Assembly: GCF_033239625.1 (NCBI RefSeq)
Contig: NZ_BTCK01000012.1
Coordinates: 62,001 to 126,000, forward strand
Length of the DNA: 64,000 bases
Direction of reading: 5' to 3'
DNA from: Paenibacillus_T sp033239625
GTDB lineage: Bacteria; Bacillota; Bacilli; Paenibacillales; Paenibacillaceae
The notes beneath the pieces are model-generated. The model had not been told where the DNA came from. It saw nothing but the letters and a program-made list of their open reading frames with translations, and searched no databases. Positions 44,998 through 54,196 of this stretch are shown here, piece after piece (within the stretch, counting starts at the first letter, position 1; each line of letters starts with the position of its first letter). The position numbers were made by a program, and so were the translations under genes.

Positions 44998-45044
44998 ATC
45001 TTTAGTTTTTTTTGTTTTCCCTATGTTCAAAGAAAAACAAAGAT
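44998..45044 (+). promoter_or_regulatory. Probable operator of the rhamnose operon
   Basis: ATCTTT-A-GTTTTT (44998-45010) and AAAAAC-AAAGAT (45033-45044) form an inverted repeat with a 22-bp spacer. Within the right arm CAAAGA occurs twice (45028-45033 and 45038-45043), 10 bp apart, a spacing that fits DeoR-type regulators such as RhaR. The site lies 50-96 nt before the first rhamnose gene. The promoter hexamers themselves are not clear. Confidence 0.5.
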
Positions 45045-45093
45045 GTTAAACTAGGTCTATCAAATACAAACAGACAAATTCGGAGGTAAACAA

Positions 45094-47163
45094 ATGGTAA
45101 AAAGCTTATGGGTTGCCGAACAAGCTGCGCAATATACGAACGGTCTTGATCAATTGGTTTATCGCTCTAATCTCATCGGTGCTGACCGCCGCGTTTGCAA
45201 TATCTACGGCGGCAATACGTCCGCGAAGACGATCGAGAAGGATTTCCGCGGTCGCGATGTAGAAGTGATGTACGTGAAAGGCAGCGGCTCCGACCTTGGC
45301 TCCATGAAAGCGGGCAATTTCACAGGTTTGCGCATGGATGACATTCGTCCGCTCTTCGAGCGCGACGCAATGACAGACGAAGAGATGGTCGCTTACCTCG
45401 GCCACAGCATGGTCGATTCCAAACATCCGCGCGCTTCGATCGAAACCTTGCTGCATGCTTTCTTACCGTTCAAACACGTTGACCATACACATCCGGATGC
45501 AATTATCAGCCTCTGCTGCGCTAGCAACGGCAAAGAGCTGGCGAGAGAAATTTTCGGCGACCGTTTCGTATGGGTGCCTTATATCCGTCCTGGCTTTACC
45601 TTATCCAAAATGATTGCAGAAGGCGTTCTTGCGAACCCGAATGCTGAACTGGTACTGATGGAGAAACACGGACTTGTTACTTGGGGCGAAACGTCCGAAG
45701 CTAGCTACGCACAAACGATCCGCATTATTAATGAAGCGGAAGCATTCATCGAAGCTCGCGTCAACCAAGCGAAGCTGTTCGGCGGCGTAAAGCACGCTCC
45801 GCTTACAGCTGATGTTCGCCGTCAGATCGCTTCCCAAGTTATGCCGACGATCCGCGGTGCGGTATCCGACAGCAAGAAAATGATTCTGTCGTTCGACGAT
45901 CAAGACGACGTGCTCGCATTCGTCGGCGGTCAAGATTCGCCGCAGCTGTCGCAAGTGGGCGCAGCATGCCCAGATCACCTCGTGCACACGAAGGTCGTTC
46001 CGCTCTTCATCGACTGGACGCCGAATGCAGACGACGTAGAAGGTCTCAAAGCGAAGTTGAAGGAAGGCGTTGCAGCTTACAAAGAGCAGTACGCACAATA
46101 TTTCGAGCGCAACAAACATGAAGGCGATGTTATGTTCGAAGCTGCTCCACGTGTTATCCTTATTCCAGGTATCGGCATGGTGAACACGGGCAAGAGCTGG
46201 GCATTGTCGCAAGTAAGCGGCGCCCTGTACCATCGTGCAATCGCTGTAATGCGCGGCGCTACGGCACTTGGCCAATTCGTATCGCTCAACGAGAACGAAT
46301 CGTACAACATCGAATACTGGCCGCTCGAGTTGTATAAGCTGTCGCTCGCACCGGCTGAAGCGGAATTCTCCCGCAAAGTTGCGTTCATTACAGGCGGCGC
46401 AGGCGGCATCGGCAGCGAGACGGCACGCCGTCTCGTATCGGAAGGCGCACACGTTGTCCTGGCTGACCTTAACCTCGAAGGCGCTCAGAAGGTTGCAGAC
46501 GAAATCAATGCGAAATACGGTGAGAACCGTGCGATTGCAATCAAAATGGACGTAACGAGCGAAGAAGCCATCCAAGCGGCTTATGCCGAAGTGGCTGTTG
46601 TATACGGCGGCGTTGACATTATCGTCAACAATGCAGGTCTTGCAACGTCGAGTCCGTTCGATGAGACGTCGCTGAAGGAATGGAACCTGAACATGAACGT
46701 ACTCGGCACGGGTTACTTCCTCGTCGCTCGCGAAGCGTTCAAGCTGATGAAGCAGCAAGGCATCGGCGGCAACATGGTATTCATCGGTTCGAAGAACTCC
46801 GTGTACGCAGGTAAGAACGCAACGGCTTACAGCGCTGCGAAGGCACTGGAAGCACACCTTGCTCGCTGCATCGCAGCAGAAGGCGGCGAGTTCGGTATTC
46901 GCGTCAACACGATTCTGCCGGACGCGATTCTGCAAGGCTCGGCGATCTGGAACGGTTCGTGGCGCAACGAACGTGCCGCAGCGTACGGCATTGAGCCAGA
47001 TCAACTGGAAGAGTACTACCGTAAGCGCACGACGCTGCTCGTGAACATATATCCGAAGGATATCGCAGAAGGCATTGCATTCTTCGCTTCGTCGAAAGCC
47101 GACAAAACGACGGGCTGCATGCTGACGATTGACGGCGGCGTACCAGCGGCATTCACGCGTTAA
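45094..47163 (+). CDS. rhaEW: Bifunctional rhamnulose-1-phosphate aldolase / lactaldehyde dehydrogenase-type SDR
   Basis: 689 residues, ATG after CGGAGGT. The N-terminal half (about 1-420) is a class II aldolase domain (NIYGGNTSAKTIEKDFRG, KHVDHTHPDAIISLC with the metal histidines). The C-terminal part (about 425-689) is a short-chain dehydrogenase with AFITGGAGGIGSETARRL for NAD binding and YSAAK as catalytic motif. This fusion is the Bacillus RhaEW type: the aldolase splits L-rhamnulose-1-phosphate into dihydroxyacetone phosphate and L-lactaldehyde, and the dehydrogenase oxidises the latter to lactate. It is first in an operon with rhaA and rhaB. Confidence 0.92.
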   Translation: MVKSLWVAEQAAQYTNGLDQLVYRSNLIGADRRVCNIYGGNTSAKTIEKDFRGRDVEVMYVKGSGSDLGSMKAGNFTGLRMDDIRPLFERDAMTDEEMVAYLGHSMVDSKHPRASIETLLHAFLPFKHVDHTHPDAIISLCCASNGKELAREIFGDRFVWVPYIRPGFTLSKMIAEGVLANPNAELVLMEKHGLVTWGETSEASYAQTIRIINEAEAFIEARVNQAKLFGGVKHAPLTADVRRQIASQVMPTIRGAVSDSKKMILSFDDQDDVLAFVGGQDSPQLSQVGAACPDHLVHTKVVPLFIDWTPNADDVEGLKAKLKEGVAAYKEQYAQYFERNKHEGDVMFEAAPRVILIPGIGMVNTGKSWALSQVSGALYHRAIAVMRGATALGQFVSLNENESYNIEYWPLELYKLSLAPAEAEFSRKVAFITGGAGGIGSETARRLVSEGAHVVLADLNLEGAQKVADEINAKYGENRAIAIKMDVTSEEAIQAAYAEVAVVYGGVDIIVNNAGLATSSPFDETSLKEWNLNMNVLGTGYFLVAREAFKLMKQQGIGGNMVFIGSKNSVYAGKNATAYSAAKALEAHLARCIAAEGGEFGIRVNTILPDAILQGSAIWNGSWRNERAAAYGIEPDQLEEYYRKRTTLLVNIYPKDIAEGIAFFASSKADKTTGCMLTIDGGVPAAFTR

Positions 47164-47253
47164 TTCTAAATACGATGACAACGGCACCGTTCCTCCTGCT
47201 TGCGGAGAGGATCGGTGTCCGCTATTCCACCAATGCAAATGGAGGCTAGATAG

Positions 47254-48513
47254 ATGGATGCAAATGTGAAACAAGCCTATGAAGCGGCGAAAGCGCTTTA
47301 CGCACAACATGGCATTGATACAGATGAAGTACTTAAGAAGCTGGCTGAGATTCGCGTTTCGATGCACTGCTGGCAAGGCGATGATGTCAAAGGTTTCTTG
47401 AATCAGGATCAAGAGCTGTCCGGCGGCATCTCCGTAACGGGTAACTATCCAGGCGCTGCACGAACGCCAGAAGAGCTGCGCGCGGATCTCGACAAAGCGT
47501 TCTCGCTCATTCCCGGTAAGCACAAAGTCAACCTTCATGCCATCTACGCAGATACGGATGAGAAGGTGGAACTGGATCAACTCGAGCCGAAGCACTTCGA
47601 GCGTTGGGTAACGTGGGCGAAGGAACAAGGTCTAGGCCTTGACTTCAACCCAACCTGCTTCTCGCATGAGAAATCTTCCGACGGCTTCACGCTGAGCCAT
47701 CCAGACCCGGAGATTCGCCAGTTCTGGATCGATCATTGCAAAGCATCCCGTAAGATCGGCGCTTACTTCGGCGAGCAGCTTGGCCAGACTTGCGTCACGA
47801 ACGTATGGGTGCCGGACGGCTTCAAGGACAATCCGGTCGATCGGATGAGCCCGCGCCGCCGACTGAAAGAGTCGCTCGATCAAGTGTTCGCAGAGCCAAT
47901 CGATCCGAAGCATAACCTCGACGCGGTCGAGAGCAAGCTGTTCGGCCTTGGTTCGGAAGCGTATGTCGTTGGTTCGCATGAGTTCTATATGGGCTACGGC
48001 CTGCAAAATGACAAGTTGATCTGTCTCGATGCAGGTCACTTCCATCCGACGGAAACCATCTCGAACAAGCTGTCTTCGCTGGCGCTGTTCACAAGCGGCA
48101 TTCTGCTCCACGTCAGCCGTCCGATGCGCTGGGACAGCGATCACGTCGTCATCATGGACGACGAGCTGCTCGAGATCGGCCGTGAGCTTGTTCGCCACGA
48201 CCTGCTGGGCACGACGCATATCGGCCTCGACTTCTTCGACGCGAGCATCAACCGCGTTGCGGCATGGGTAGTTGGCACGCGCAACACGATCAAGGCGCTT
48301 CTCCGCGCTATGCTTGAGCCAGTTGAAGCGCTCAAGAAAGCGGAGCTGGAAGGCGACTACACGGTTCGCCTCGCACTGACGGAAGAGTTCAAATCCTATC
48401 CGTTTGGAGCCATCTGGGATTATTACTGCGCATCGAATAACGTTCCAGTGCGCGAGCAATGGATCAAGGAAGTTAAGGAATACGAGCAGAACGTTCTGCT
48501 TCAACGCGGGTAA
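47254..48513 (+). CDS. rhaA: L-rhamnose isomerase
   Basis: 419 residues, the normal length. Family stretches are VSMHCWQGDDVKGF, NLHAIYADTDEKVELDQLEP, GLGLDFNPTCFSHEKSSDGF and ICLDAGHFHPTETISNKL, which carry the metal-binding residues. It converts L-rhamnose to L-rhamnulose in the cytoplasm. It starts after GGAGG, 90 nt downstream of the bifunctional aldolase gene; a GC-rich imperfect hairpin occupies part of that gap. It precedes rhaB by 65 nt. Confidence 0.96.
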   Translation: MDANVKQAYEAAKALYAQHGIDTDEVLKKLAEIRVSMHCWQGDDVKGFLNQDQELSGGISVTGNYPGAARTPEELRADLDKAFSLIPGKHKVNLHAIYADTDEKVELDQLEPKHFERWVTWAKEQGLGLDFNPTCFSHEKSSDGFTLSHPDPEIRQFWIDHCKASRKIGAYFGEQLGQTCVTNVWVPDGFKDNPVDRMSPRRRLKESLDQVFAEPIDPKHNLDAVESKLFGLGSEAYVVGSHEFYMGYGLQNDKLICLDAGHFHPTETISNKLSSLALFTSGILLHVSRPMRWDSDHVVIMDDELLEIGRELVRHDLLGTTHIGLDFFDASINRVAAWVVGTRNTIKALLRAMLEPVEALKKAELEGDYTVRLALTEEFKSYPFGAIWDYYCASNNVPVREQWIKEVKEYEQNVLLQRG

Positions 48514-48578
48514 TGCTTTCAGAAAATAGAGTGACTTTGAACTCCGTTCAAAGATCCTGATGTCAGGAGGGCGACCCT

Positions 48579-50051
48579 GTGTCGAACATACTTGCATTTG
48601 ATCTTGGCGCAAGCAGCGGCAGAGCGATTATCGGCAAGCTGACGGACGGCAAGATCGAGATCGAAGAGCTGCACCGCTTCCCGAATGATCCAGTTCAAGT
48701 GGGAGATCGTCTTCATTGGGACATACTCCGCTTGTACCATGAGATCAAGCAGGGACTGCTCAAAGCAAAGCATAAAGGAATCGACCTTGCCAGCATCGGC
48801 ATCGATTCATGGGCGGTCGACTTCGGTATGCTTGCCAGCGACGGAAGTCTGCTCGGCAATCCGTATCATTACCGGGACTCCTTGTACGATGGTGTGATGG
48901 AGCGCGTGCAGCATGAGCTGGGATCCGGCTTCATTTTCTCGCGTACGGGTATTCAGTTTCTTCCCTTCAACACGATCTATCAGCTAAGTGCACATCGCGA
49001 GAACGGAACGGCCTCGATGCAGTCGGCGGAGCAGTTCTTGATGATTCCCGATCTGCTCCGCTACTTCCTGACAGGCGAGAAATACAACGAATTCTCGAAT
49101 GCATCGACGACGCAGCTGTATAACCCGCTGAAGCAGCGGTGGGACGAAGAACTGCTCGACAAGCTGGAGCTGCCGCAATCGTGGTTCGGACAAGTGCTGC
49201 AGCCAGGATCGCCGGCAGGGCAACTGCAGCCATCGGTCCAGCAAGAGCTTGGACTTGGCGCAGTGCCTGTATATGCGGTAGCCGAGCATGATACGGCATC
49301 GGCTGTTGTCGCGGTTCCAGCGATTGAACGCTCCTTCGCTTACTTGAGCTGTGGAACGTGGTCGCTGCTCGGAACGGAGATCGATCGGCCGATCATCACC
49401 GAAGAGTCGCAGCAGTTGAACTTTACGAATGAAGGCGGATACGGCAATACGTATCGTCTGCTGAAGAACATCATGGGGCTGTGGATCATTCAAGAATGTC
49501 GCAGAGAATGGGAACGTGCTGGTCAGGCGTATACATTCCCTGATCTCGTTGCGATGGCGGAGCAGGCAGCGGCATTCTCTGCATTCATCGATCCCGACGA
49601 TGCGGCGTTCCTTGCGCCAGGCGATATGCCTGCACGCGTGCGAGACTACTGCCTGCGCACGAATCAGCCTGTACCGCAGAACCCGGGCGAAATCGTTCGC
49701 TGCGTCCTCGAGAGCTTGGCGTTCAAATACCGCTATGTGCTGGAGTTGACGGAACGGTTATCCGGTCAATCCTTCAACGGACTGCACATGGTAGGCGGCG
49801 GCATACATAATGTGCTGCTCTGCCAGTGGACGGCGAATGCAATCGGCAAGCCGGTATGGGCGGGTCCTGCGGAAGGCAGCGCGATCGGCAACTTGGCCGT
49901 GCAGTGGATTGCGCAAGGCGAATTCCAAGACATCTGGGAAGCGCGCCGCTCGATTCGCGAATCGTTCCCCATCACGATCTACGAGCCGGAACAGGCCGGA
50001 CGCTGGGAAGAAGGCTACAGCCATTTCCTGCAGGTGACCGGCATTCGGTAA
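48579..50051 (+). CDS. rhaB: L-rhamnulokinase
   Basis: 490 residues, GTG start after AGGAGGG. It is an FGGY-family kinase of the RhaB branch: ILAFDLGASSGRAIIG at the N-terminus, SIGIDSWAVDFGML, probable catalytic Asp238 in AEHDTASAVVAVP, SCGTWSLLGTE, and the C-terminal LHMVGGGIHNVLLCQWTANA. It phosphorylates L-rhamnulose to the 1-phosphate, the substrate of the first gene in the operon. No mutarotase gene, rhamnose permease or local regulator follows it. Confidence 0.96.
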   Translation: MSNILAFDLGASSGRAIIGKLTDGKIEIEELHRFPNDPVQVGDRLHWDILRLYHEIKQGLLKAKHKGIDLASIGIDSWAVDFGMLASDGSLLGNPYHYRDSLYDGVMERVQHELGSGFIFSRTGIQFLPFNTIYQLSAHRENGTASMQSAEQFLMIPDLLRYFLTGEKYNEFSNASTTQLYNPLKQRWDEELLDKLELPQSWFGQVLQPGSPAGQLQPSVQQELGLGAVPVYAVAEHDTASAVVAVPAIERSFAYLSCGTWSLLGTEIDRPIITEESQQLNFTNEGGYGNTYRLLKNIMGLWIIQECRREWERAGQAYTFPDLVAMAEQAAAFSAFIDPDDAAFLAPGDMPARVRDYCLRTNQPVPQNPGEIVRCVLESLAFKYRYVLELTERLSGQSFNGLHMVGGGIHNVLLCQWTANAIGKPVWAGPAEGSAIGNLAVQWIAQGEFQDIWEARRSIRESFPITIYEPEQAGRWEEGYSHFLQVTGIR

Positions 50052-50092
50052 AGAAACGCGTTAATACGTAAATGATCATTCCGATCAACATG

Positions 50093-50155
50093 TAACGGAC
50101 TGTACGAACGTTAATCGTTCCAATGTGGAGCGTAATAGCGTCCTACGGTCCGTTA
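50093..50155. repeat. Folded intergenic palindromic element
   Basis: The outer arms TAACGGACTGTA (50093-50104) and TACGGTCCGTTA (50144-50155) pair over 12 positions with one G-U wobble. Inside are a second hairpin GAACG-TTAAT-CGTTC (50106-50120) and a possible third short stem. There is no T run. It looks like a dispersed repeat or a structured RNA rather than a terminator. The rest of the rhaB to CBS gap (50156-50388) shows no gene and no clear promoter. Confidence 0.5.
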
Positions 50156-50388
50156 GCGCGTTTCAATAGCAATTTGTCGCTCAATAACGCCTATGTGGTT
50201 CATTCGACATCTCCCATGGAGGAAAAGAAGGATATTTCCCATCATTTTGGCGAATACTAGATACGTTGCACTTGTATGTGTTCATCTGCCCGATTTGCAC
50301 TTATTGGTTCATTGCCCGTAACTTTCTTGCGAGATTTGCCGTACTAGTGTTATAGGAGATGCAGCATACGAAGGGGGAGCGATCTAGT

Positions 50389-50844
50389 ATGAAAGCGTTC
50401 GACATTATGAATCGCCACGTCTACAAGGTGAAGGAAGGGGACACAGTCCGCGCCGTCATCGAGAAATTCATCGATCATCGTATTAGCGGTCTTCCGATTG
50501 TGAACGATAGGAACGAGATTGTGGGCTACATTAGCGATGGAGACATTATGCGGTACATTGGCAAGAAGAGTGACCGTATTGTCGGCAACTTCTACTATAC
50601 GATGGTGATCAGCGATCCCGAGTGCATGGAAGAGCGGGTCAGCCAGATCTTGAACTTGAACGCGCTCGTCATTGCCAAACGCAAGGTCGTCGTCGCTTCT
50701 TGGGACGATGATATTGAGGAGATCGCCGCTATTCTGGGCAAGAAACAAATCAAGAAATTACCGATCGTACGCAGCGGCGTGCTAGTCGGCATTATAAGCC
50801 GCGGCGATGTCATTCGACATGTGTTCCGCTCCGTTACGAATTGA
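50389..50844 (+). CDS. Protein with two CBS domains
   Basis: 151 residues from the ATG at 50389, after GGGGGAG; a longer frame overlaps this site. Two CBS domains fill the protein: MKAFDIMNRHVYKVKEGDTV followed by HRISGLPIVNDRNEIVGYIS, and KRKVVVASWDDDIEEIAAIL followed by IKKLPIVRSGVLVGIISRGD. CBS pairs bind adenine nucleotides and usually regulate another protein. No partner domain is fused, and neither neighbour suggests a partner, so the target is unknown. It ends in a strong terminator. Confidence 0.88.
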   Translation: MKAFDIMNRHVYKVKEGDTVRAVIEKFIDHRISGLPIVNDRNEIVGYISDGDIMRYIGKKSDRIVGNFYYTMVISDPECMEERVSQILNLNALVIAKRKVVVASWDDDIEEIAAILGKKQIKKLPIVRSGVLVGIISRGDVIRHVFRSVTN

Positions 50845-50874
50845 ATATAAGCGCGTTTCATTTGCAATAAGAAG

Positions 50875-50914
50875 ACCGTTCCTCGGCCAAGATGCCGTAG
50901 GAACGGTTTTTTTT
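50875..50914 (+). terminator. Terminator of the CBS gene
   Basis: ACCGTTCCT-CGGC (50875-50887) pairs with GCCG-T-AGGAACGGT (50894-50907), followed by TTTTTTT. Confidence 0.85.
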
Positions 50915-51061
50915 GTCCCTATCAGGTATAAGTTTCCGCATCTCAAGTCCTCCATTATTACAAGAAATCTTGTGAAATTGCGATATTCGTCCTTGTTGCA
51001 CACGCTTACAATTGAGTTACGAAGCAAGCGAATGAATGAACGTAAGGAGATTGAGACCAGC

Positions 51062-52198
51062 ATGAACAAGCAACTAACCGAGACAGAGCAGCAGTGGCTC
51101 GACCGAACATGGGACAATATTCAACGTAAAATGTCTGCACAATGCGCTAGGGTCGGTGACCGTATTCCCTATGTGCCTGAAGGCGGACGTTACCGCGAAG
51201 ATATGGGAGAGTCGGACATCTACTGGTGGACGAACGGATTCTGGCCGGGCATCCTGTGGCACATGTATCAAGCGACAGGCGAACCGAATTATAGAACTGC
51301 AGCGGAAGGCGTAGAACGGAGATTGGATACAGCATTCAACGGTTTCGACGGTCTGCACCATGATGTAGGCTTCATGTGGCTTCACTCCGCTGTCGCGAAT
51401 TATCGTCTGACGGGCGACCAGAGCGCTAAGACAAGAGGCATGCACGCTGCGAATCTATTAGCTGGCCGCTACAATCCGCGAGGCAAGTTCATCCGAGCTT
51501 GGAACGACGACTGCACGGGCTGGATCATCATCGACAGCATGATGAACATTCCGATTCTGCACTGGGCGAGTCAGGAGACACAAGATCCACGCTTTGCCTA
51601 CATCGCGGTCGATCACGCGGACACGGTACTGAAGCATGCCGTTCGTGAAGATGGCTCGTGCAATCATATCGCGGTTCTGGATCCTGCCACCGGCGATCTG
51701 GTAGCGGCTCCAGGAGGACAAGGCTACGCGTCCGGTTCCTCTTGGTCAAGAGGTCAGGCGTGGGCGCTTTATGGCTTCGCACTCAGCCATCACTACACAG
51801 GGGATGACCGATATTTAAGCGCTGCGAAGCGGATCGCGCATTATTTTATCGCGAATGTATCGGTGACGGGTCATGTTCCGCTGGTCGACTTCCGCTCGCC
51901 GGCTGAGCCGGTGAAGTGGGATACGACGGCTGGCGTATGCGCCGCTTGCGGACTGCTCGCCATTGCCGATGCAGTGCCAGAGCACGAGCGCAGCCTGTAT
52001 CAATCTGCAGCGATCCGGATGCTGCGAGCGGTTGACGAGAAATTCTGCAATTGGGATGTTGAACAGGATTCGATTGTAGACGGCGGAACGGCAGCGTATC
52101 ACAGCGCGAAGCATACAGAGGTTCCGATTATATACGGCGACTATTTCTTCATCGAAGCGGTTCTGCGACTGAAGAATAAGCATGTTCTCATCTGGTAG
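51062..52198 (+). CDS. GH88 unsaturated glucuronyl/galacturonyl hydrolase
   Basis: 378 residues from the ATG at 51062, after AAGGAGA; upstream in-frame codons extend into the previous gene and are not used. The (alpha/alpha)6 barrel has YWWTNGFWPGILWHMYQ, the two expected catalytic aspartates in FDGLHHDVGFMW and GWIIIDSMMNIPILHW, and SSWSRGQAWALYGFALSHHY. It hydrates the unsaturated uronate left by polysaccharide lyases, like GH105 but for other linkages. It has no signal peptide. It is followed 36 nt later by the LplB-type permease gene, so it belongs to the importer operon and should act on what that importer brings in. Confidence 0.92.
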   Translation: MNKQLTETEQQWLDRTWDNIQRKMSAQCARVGDRIPYVPEGGRYREDMGESDIYWWTNGFWPGILWHMYQATGEPNYRTAAEGVERRLDTAFNGFDGLHHDVGFMWLHSAVANYRLTGDQSAKTRGMHAANLLAGRYNPRGKFIRAWNDDCTGWIIIDSMMNIPILHWASQETQDPRFAYIAVDHADTVLKHAVREDGSCNHIAVLDPATGDLVAAPGGQGYASGSSWSRGQAWALYGFALSHHYTGDDRYLSAAKRIAHYFIANVSVTGHVPLVDFRSPAEPVKWDTTAGVCAACGLLAIADAVPEHERSLYQSAAIRMLRAVDEKFCNWDVEQDSIVDGGTAAYHSAKHTEVPIIYGDYFFIEAVLRLKNKHVLIW

Positions 52199-52234
52199 GA
52201 CGGAAGCTGAAACGGGATAGAGGGGTGATCGCTT

Positions 52235-53209
52235 TTGAATAATTTGAATATTGCAAAAATAGAAAGCGCCAACGAGCCGAAGCGTCGGACTGCATCCAAG
52301 CTAGGCAGCACTTGGCGGGAGTATAAGAAGCACAAGTTTCTTTTCTTCTTGTTGTTCCCGGTCTTAATCTGGTACGGCGTCTTCCATTACGGACCGCTGT
52401 ACGGCATTCAGCTGGCGTTCAAAGATTTCAGTCCGGTGAAAGGGATATGGGGAAGCCCGTGGGTGGGAATGGAATACTTCAAGTTTCTGTTCTATCAATC
52501 GCCAGACTTTGCCCGCATATTCCGCAACACCATCTTGATTAGCTGCTACAACATCATCTTCGGGTTCCCGGCTCCGGTCATTCTGGCACTGCTGCTCAAT
52601 GAGCTTCGCTCGGCGGCGTTCAAGAAGATCGCGCAGTCGATATCTTACATTCCGCACTTCTTCTCGTGGGTTGTTCTCTCAGGCATTATCATCATCATGC
52701 TGTCGCCTTCAGAGGGGCCGGTTAACTACCTGCTCAAGCTGATGCATATCGATCCCATCTACTTCCTGGCGGATACCGCTTATTTCCGTCCGACGTTAGT
52801 CGCGACCGGCATCTGGAAAGAGATTGGCTGGGGCACGATCATCTATCTCGCAGCGTTGTCCGGCGTTGATCCGACGCTGTACGAAGCAGCGAGAATCGAC
52901 GGTGCCAACCGCTGGAAGCAGACATGGCATATTACGATTCCGACCATTCTGCCGGTCATTACGATTATGTTCATCCTATCGCTCGGCGGCATTCTGAATG
53001 CGGGATTCGATCAAATTTTCAACTTGTACAGCCCTGCGGTCTATGAGGTCGGGGACGTAATCGATACGTACGTGTACCGGGCCGGCATTCAGAACTTCCA
53101 ATTCGGCTTAACGACAGCGGTTGGGCTATTCAAGAACATCATCGGCATTATACTCGTGCTCGGCACCAACTTTATTGTGAAGAAATTAGGCCAAGAAGGG
53201 GTTCTCTAA
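52235..53209 (+). CDS. Oligosaccharide ABC transporter permease, LplB type
   Basis: 324 residues, TTG start after AGGGGTGA. It has six predicted membrane segments, the first being FLFFLLFPVLIWYGVFHYGP. The coupling loop EAARIDGANRWKQTWHITIP is the EAA motif. LplB-type permeases carry uronic-acid-containing or other plant oligosaccharides together with a YtcP-type partner and a shared MsmX-like ATPase; no ATPase gene is present here. It is second in the GH88-led operon. Confidence 0.93.
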   Translation: MNNLNIAKIESANEPKRRTASKLGSTWREYKKHKFLFFLLFPVLIWYGVFHYGPLYGIQLAFKDFSPVKGIWGSPWVGMEYFKFLFYQSPDFARIFRNTILISCYNIIFGFPAPVILALLLNELRSAAFKKIAQSISYIPHFFSWVVLSGIIIIMLSPSEGPVNYLLKLMHIDPIYFLADTAYFRPTLVATGIWKEIGWGTIIYLAALSGVDPTLYEAARIDGANRWKQTWHITIPTILPVITIMFILSLGGILNAGFDQIFNLYSPAVYEVGDVIDTYVYRAGIQNFQFGLTTAVGLFKNIIGIILVLGTNFIVKKLGQEGVL

Positions 53210-53236
53210 CGAACCGCAGGGAGGAATCAGCCAGCT

Positions 53237-54106
53237 ATGAAACCGACTGTCGGTGAAAACATATTTCAAATCATTCTAATCACATTTATATCCTTGCTCT
53301 GTATCGTCACGATCTATCCGTTCGTCCATATCGCCTCCATCTCGCTCAGCGGGCCGGGAGAGGCGGGACGGTTCGGGTTCCATCTCTATCCGAAAGATCT
53401 AGACTTCTTCGCTTGGAAACAGGTGCTCTATCAGAAAAAAATATGGATCGGCTTCGGCAACTCCACATTCCGGACGGTAGTAGGTACGGTTCTGACTCTT
53501 ATCGCAATGTCGATGTGCGCTTACCCGCTGTCGCGTCGATATTTGCCGCACCGCAGTTTCTATACGATGATCATTCTCTTCACGATGTTTTTCAGCGGCG
53601 GCATTATTCCGTCGTACCTGCTCATTAAAGAGCTGCATCTGATGGACAGCGTCTGGGTGTACATCATTCCGGGTCTCGTGCCGACGTTCTCGATGCTCGT
53701 TCTTCGCAATTTCTTCATGTCGATTCCGACGGAAGTCGAGGAATCAGCCAAGATCGATGGCGCGAATGACATCCGCATTCTCATCTCGATCGTTCTCCCG
53801 CTGTCGAAGCCGGTACTGGCAACGTTGGCGCTGTGGACGGCGGTTGGACATTGGAACGCATGGTTCGATGCCGTGCTCTACATCTCGAGTCCGAGCAAGC
53901 AGGTGCTTCAGTTCTTCCTGCGGGAGATCGTCATTACGAATACCGATGCGGAGACGTTCGGCCGCTCGGTTGTCGGCAACTTCAAGTATGAGCATTCGAT
54001 TAAGGCTGCAACGGTTATGTTCGCCGCGCTGCCGATTCTGATCGTGTACCCGTTCCTGCAGAAGTACTTCGTCAAGGGCACGATGATCGGATCGCTCAAA
54101 GGCTGA
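53237..54106 (+). CDS. Oligosaccharide ABC transporter permease, YtcP type
   Basis: 289 residues with six membrane segments, ATG after GGAGGAA. The coupling loop is EESAKIDGANDIRILISIVLP, within the EAA family pattern. YPFLQKYFVKGTMIGSLKG is the standard YtcP/CUT1 C-terminus. It partners the LplB-type permease 27 nt upstream. Confidence 0.93.
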   Translation: MKPTVGENIFQIILITFISLLCIVTIYPFVHIASISLSGPGEAGRFGFHLYPKDLDFFAWKQVLYQKKIWIGFGNSTFRTVVGTVLTLIAMSMCAYPLSRRYLPHRSFYTMIILFTMFFSGGIIPSYLLIKELHLMDSVWVYIIPGLVPTFSMLVLRNFFMSIPTEVEESAKIDGANDIRILISIVLPLSKPVLATLALWTAVGHWNAWFDAVLYISSPSKQVLQFFLREIVITNTDAETFGRSVVGNFKYEHSIKAATVMFAALPILIVYPFLQKYFVKGTMIGSLKG

Positions 54107-54196
54107 CCATTGGTTTACGCTGGGCATGTCATGGTGAATGCTGTGCCCTGTTTAAATAACACAAGCTGCATTTATAAAAAGGGAGGATTACAACGC

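Noticed and set aside
44786..45093. A riboswitch or T-box leader before the rhamnose operon
   Set aside because: No conserved riboswitch core or antiterminator/terminator pair is seen; the region is explained by the propeller-gene hairpin and an A/T-rich operator.
45601..47628. A 675-codon open frame on the minus strand opposite the rhamnose aldolase gene
   Set aside because: It spans the end of one real gene, an intergenic gap and the start of another, and has Cys/Arg/His-rich composition typical of antisense frames.
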